A stretch of DNA of 64,000 bases from Spirosoma sp. (lineage in GTDB: Bacteria > Bacteroidota > Bacteroidia > Cytophagales > Spirosomataceae). Shown piece after piece: positions 60,760 to 64,000 of the stretch; the first letter of the stretch is position 1, and each line of letters opens with the position of its first letter. The stretch is taken from positions 326,620-390,619 of the forward strand of contig NZ_JAPLET010000010.1 in the NCBI RefSeq assembly GCF_026391055.1, given 5' to 3'. Both the position numbers and the translations under genes were made by a program. The notes under the pieces were generated by a model. The model saw only the letters and a program-made list of their open reading frames with translations. It was not told the DNA's origin and searched no databases.

Positions 60760-61311
60760 ATGCAAAGCATTGTTGTTTACTGTGCGTCGAGCCTCGGCGT
60801 TAACCCGATTTATAATGAAGTAGCCATAGAACTAGGCGAAAAGATGGCGGCAAACAATGTCCGCCTTATTTATGGCGGGGGTGGCTTTGGCCTAATGGGC
60901 AATGTTGCTAACGCTGTGTTAAAAAATGGGGGTGAAGTAACAGGAGTGATTCCCAACTTTCTCGCTGATCTGGAAGTGGCTCACCAAACTCTGACGGAGC
61001 TGCATTTCGTTGAAACCATGCATGAGCGCAAGTTCAAAATGGTACAGCTTTCCAAAGGCGTAATTGCCTTGCCCGGCGGTTATGGAACTATGGATGAATT
61101 GTTTGAAATCCTGGCCTGGCGGCAACTAAAATTATACGATGGCCCTGTCGCTATTGTGAACACCAACGGGTTTTATGACCTCATGCTAAAGCAACTCGAT
61201 CGGATGGTTGCCGATGGCTTTCTTAAGTCGGAAAACCGGTCTATACTGCTGGTTGCAAACACAGTCGATGAGGTATTACTGATGATAAGTGAGTTCTGGG
61301 ATAACGTTTAG
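60760..61311 (+). CDS. LOG-family protein (cytokinin riboside phosphoribohydrolase type)
   Basis: The 183-residue TIGR00730-type protein has GGGGFGLMG near 47-55 and the PGGYGTMDELFE motif near 110-121, the catalytic phosphoribohydrolase signature. It probably hydrolyses nucleoside 5'-monophosphates. It lies 54 bases after mpl and could be cotranscribed with it. Confidence 0.9.
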   Translation: MQSIVVYCASSLGVNPIYNEVAIELGEKMAANNVRLIYGGGGFGLMGNVANAVLKNGGEVTGVIPNFLADLEVAHQTLTELHFVETMHERKFKMVQLSKGVIALPGGYGTMDELFEILAWRQLKLYDGPVAIVNTNGFYDLMLKQLDRMVADGFLKSENRSILLVANTVDEVLLMISEFWDNV

Positions 61312-61332
61312 CATCCCAGAACTCATCATTAG

Positions 61333-63654
61333 TTATCGTTTCGCTGCTGAAAAGGAGTAGGGAAAGTCAATCTCTTTTGTTCCCCGGTGGGTATCGGGCT
61401 TATCGGTCATTTGAAAGTCAAGTGTTGCGCCCTGCATCAACCCTTTATGACTTAGCCAATTCGGGCTGTAGGCCTTCCCATTGATCGTCAATGTTTTTAT
61501 ATACCGATTTTGGGCGTTATTGCCGGGAGCATTGATCGTTACGGTCTTACCACTCTCCAGCTTTAATGTAATTTTCTTAAATAAAGGTGCGCCCAGCACA
61601 TATTGGTCAGTGCCCGGGCAAACGGGGTAAAAGCCCATAGCGGAGAACACATACCAAGCCGATGTTTGGCCATTATCCTCATCCCCACAATAGCCATCCG
61701 GCGTTGGTTGATACATTCGGTTCATTACTTCACGAAGCCAATACTGCGATTTCCAAGGCTGGCCTGCGAAGTTATAGAGATAGATCATGTGCTGAATCGG
61801 TTGATTACCGTGTGCATAATTTCCCATGTTCATAATCTGCATCTCACGGATTTCGTGAATCACAAAGCCATAATACGAATCATCGAAAACAGGCGGTACA
61901 ACAAATACAGAGTCGAGCATTTTAGTGAACTCGCGACGGCCACCCATTAAGTCAACCAGCCCTTGCACATCGTGAAATACCGACCAGGTATAATGCCAAC
62001 TGTTACCTTCTGTAAAGGCATCTCCCCACTTAAACGGATTGAAAAGAGACTGAAATGTCCCGTTCTCATTTTTACCCCGCATCAGTTTTGTGGCTGGATC
62101 GAAAAGATTGCGGTAATTCTGCGAGCGTTTGGCGAACAAATCAATCTCAGACTGGGGTCGCTTTAACTCTTTCGCAAGTTGATAGATTGTAAAGTCATCA
62201 TAGGCATACTCCAGTGTTCGGGCCGCATTTTCATTGATTTTTACATCGTAAGGAACATAACCCAGGCGGTTATAGTAAGACGCACCTTTCCGACCAACCG
62301 AACTCAAGGGCCCTTCTGTTTGTGTATTCTTCAAGATAGCTTCATACAGGGTATTTATATCATAGCCCGTTCGAATACCTTTCAGGTAGGCATCGGCAAT
62401 GATTGATGCCGAATTAGACCCCACCATACAATCTCTATGGCCCGGACTAGCCCATTCTGGCAGAAATCCACTTTCCTTATAAGCATTTGCCAACCCTTCC
62501 ATGATATGGGCATTCATAGTTGGCTGAAGCAAGTTCAGCAGTGGAAATGCCGCCCGGAAGGTATCCCAGAACCCATTATCAGTGAACATATAGCCCGGTA
62601 GAACCTCACCGTTATAGGGGCTATAATGCACCACTTTCTTACTGGCATCTAACTCATAGAATTTTCTAGGGAACAACATTGTCCGATAAAGACACGAGTA
62701 AAAGGTCCGCAGCTGATCATCTGTACCACCTTCTGCACTTACACGACTTAACTCTTTATTCCAAATTGCTTTTGCTTTATCTTTAACTACATCAAATGAA
62801 TCATTTCCTATTTCGGTCAAATTACGTTCTGCCTGCTCAGGGCTGATAAACGATGAGGCAACCCGAGCATAAACCTGCTCGCCTTTTTTTGTCTTAAAGC
62901 TTACCACAGCCCCTACGTGGTCAGCTGTTTGTTCGAGATCTTTTAATGCCAGTTCTTTTCCATGCCAAGTGGTTGTGTTAGCAAACGGTTTATCGAACTT
63001 AATAATAAAATAGTTTTTGAAGTTGGCAGGTACACCCCCGCTGTTCTTTGTTGTGTTGCCAGTGATTTTATTCTCACCAGGAATGATTTTTATAGAAGAG
63101 CCTTTATCTAATGCGTCAATAACAACGTGAGCTTCTTCCGTTTCGGGAAAGGTAAAACGTAAGGCAGCTGCCCGTTCAGTTGGGCTAATTTCTGTTGTTA
63201 CATCATGATCTGCCAGGTAAACCTTGTAATAATAGGGTTTGGCTATTTCGGATTTATGCGAAAACCAGCTAGCCCGCTCATCTTCATTAAACCGAATTTT
63301 GCCAGTGATAGGCATAATAGCAAACTGTCCGTAATCATTAATCCAGGGGCTGGGTTGATGAGTTTGCTTAAAACCCCGAAGCTTATCCGCGTCATAGGTA
63401 TATGCCCATCCATCACCCATTTTACCAGTCTGGGGCATCCAGCAATTCATACCCCATGGCAATGAAATTGATGGATATGTATTCCCAGTTGATAGACTTG
63501 GCTTTGACGCCGTCCCCATCAGCGGATTAATCAGGTCAACAAAGTCTACTTTCTGCTGTGTGGACTGGGCAGACGAATTTATCGTGGCCCAAATTAAAAA
63601 GATCAGCGTAAGCCGGTAAGTATGCATTGAAGAGTAAAAAGAGTTTCGCTTCAT
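61333..63654 (-). CDS. GH92-family alpha-mannosidase, secreted
   Basis: The 773-residue protein has a signal peptide (MHTYRLTLIFLIWATINSSAQ, an inner Met gives a shorter start). The N-terminal beta-sandwich (about 35-290) and C-terminal (alpha/alpha)6 barrel are GH92-like; YPSISLPWGMNCWMPQTG, FWDTFRAAFP, HGNQPIQHMIYLY, and GDEDNGQ followed by SAWYVFSAMGFYPV are the family blocks. GH92 enzymes are Ca2+-dependent exo-alpha-mannosidases (mostly 1,2-) used on host or fungal glycans. It acts outside or in the periplasm. Its stop is 21 bases from that of the LOG gene. Confidence 0.9.
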   Translation of the reverse strand: MKRNSFYSSMHTYRLTLIFLIWATINSSAQSTQQKVDFVDLINPLMGTASKPSLSTGNTYPSISLPWGMNCWMPQTGKMGDGWAYTYDADKLRGFKQTHQPSPWINDYGQFAIMPITGKIRFNEDERASWFSHKSEIAKPYYYKVYLADHDVTTEISPTERAAALRFTFPETEEAHVVIDALDKGSSIKIIPGENKITGNTTKNSGGVPANFKNYFIIKFDKPFANTTTWHGKELALKDLEQTADHVGAVVSFKTKKGEQVYARVASSFISPEQAERNLTEIGNDSFDVVKDKAKAIWNKELSRVSAEGGTDDQLRTFYSCLYRTMLFPRKFYELDASKKVVHYSPYNGEVLPGYMFTDNGFWDTFRAAFPLLNLLQPTMNAHIMEGLANAYKESGFLPEWASPGHRDCMVGSNSASIIADAYLKGIRTGYDINTLYEAILKNTQTEGPLSSVGRKGASYYNRLGYVPYDVKINENAARTLEYAYDDFTIYQLAKELKRPQSEIDLFAKRSQNYRNLFDPATKLMRGKNENGTFQSLFNPFKWGDAFTEGNSWHYTWSVFHDVQGLVDLMGGRREFTKMLDSVFVVPPVFDDSYYGFVIHEIREMQIMNMGNYAHGNQPIQHMIYLYNFAGQPWKSQYWLREVMNRMYQPTPDGYCGDEDNGQTSAWYVFSAMGFYPVCPGTDQYVLGAPLFKKITLKLESGKTVTINAPGNNAQNRYIKTLTINGKAYSPNWLSHKGLMQGATLDFQMTDKPDTHRGTKEIDFPYSFSAAKR

Positions 63655-63787
63655 AGAAGTCAGAAATTTGAGCGTGAAATTACGTCAACTTCTCTTTATT
63701 CGATCGAGCCGGCTTCATGAAGTTACGATCTCAAGGTTACCTATTTTCTGCAACTTAACAATAGCTTTCAAAACCTTTAAAACGCAA
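63655..63787. other. Gap between the GH92 and 5S rRNA genes
   Basis: No gene is recognised. The stretch downstream of the rRNA operon is AT-rich and ends at the rRNA terminator. Confidence 0.4.
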
Positions 63788-63814
63788 AAAGCCGTTCACT
63801 GGGTGAACGGCTTT
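63788..63814 (-). terminator. rRNA operon terminator
   Basis: AAAGCCGTTCAC pairs with GTGAACGGCTTT around a three-base loop, with a T run on the minus strand. It lies just beyond the 5S gene. Confidence 0.85.
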
Positions 63815-63827
63815 CGCTGTTTCAATA

Positions 63828-63937
63828 GGTGGCATCTTCCTACTCTCCCGCTTATGACAGCAGTACCATCGGCAGTACGGGGCTTAACGGCTCTGTTCGA
63901 AATGGTAGAGGTGAACACCCGCCTAAACTACACCAAC
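63828..63937 (-). rRNA. rrf: 5S ribosomal RNA
   Basis: The minus strand has the 5S features: GGTGTTCACCTCTACC, then TTCGAACAGAGCCGTTAAGCC, CCGATGGTACTGC and GGGAGAGTAGG near the 3' end. The ends are approximate. 23S and 16S genes should lie beyond base 64000. Bases 63940-64000 are probably the 23S-5S spacer. Confidence 0.88.
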
Positions 63938-64000
63938 CTAATTGACTCTTTCGACTGTGACCAGTCAATATCTTGTTGTCTTTTTTCCTACAGAGAGAGA

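Overview
The window comes from the chromosome of a Bacteroidota bacterium of the Cytophagales type, most likely Spirosoma or a close relative (inference). Signs of this are promoters of the Bacteroidetes form (TTTG, about 19-20 bases, then TAnnTTTG) before fusA, dxs and tRNA-Phe, the gliding lipoprotein GldB, a PorT-like outer-membrane barrel, a fusA-rpsJ pair, Mpl, a GH92 mannosidase and weak use of Shine-Dalgarno sites.

Bases 1 to about 9,500 are an AT-richer accessory island. It holds a row of mostly small, mostly unrecognised genes, all on the + strand except one tiny ORF. Four of them are followed by a folded site with the layout of an integron attC: a RYYYAAC-like box, an unpaired spacer, a second short stem, a loop, and a GTTRRRY-like box. 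The clearest sites are at 2635-2725, 3980-4042 and 4748-4833, with weaker or shrunken ones at 430-486, 6097-6128 and 8152-8240. I read this as a gene-cassette array without an integrase in view; if so, the platform should lie left of base 1. Its cargo includes a toxin-antitoxin pair with an operator-like inverted repeat, two secreted proteins, a four-helix membrane protein, two DUF6624 proteins, a DUF1905/YdeI-type protein and a 545-residue protein with two ACT-like modules fused to a TIR-like domain, which looks like an undescribed sensor-effector. A 39-base repeat family fills the gene-free stretches of the island.

From 9.6 kb on the window is ordinary core genome. 9.6-21.8 kb: an ABC exporter, fusA, rpsJ, mutL, two adjacent rhomboid proteases, dxs and an aspartate kinase. 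22-30 kb: a beta-lactamase-fold protein with N-terminal tandem repeats, a class IV aminotransferase, bioF-bioD, a quinone oxidoreductase, an acetyltransferase, ybeY and a short-chain dehydrogenase. 30-38.9 kb: two Tat-type ferritin-like proteins, a PfkB kinase, cysS, an M28-type peptidase/cyclase lipoprotein, nadD and gmk. 39-49 kb: an ECF sigma factor with a likely anti-sigma factor, an iron-sulfur electron-transfer pair, tRNA-Phe, a membrane-anchored MutS-like ATPase, a Fur-family regulator, a second ABC exporter and gldB. 49-64 kb: an outer-membrane barrel, hisH-hisA-GNAT-hisF, a DUF72 protein, valS, a heptose bisphosphatase, a 41-residue lipoprotein, an arginine decarboxylase, mpl, a LOG-family protein, a GH92 mannosidase and the 5S rRNA gene at the end of an rRNA operon that continues past the window.

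Many core intergenic gaps hold long, nearly perfect inverted repeats (arms of 17-32 bases), and at least two short REP-like families recur.
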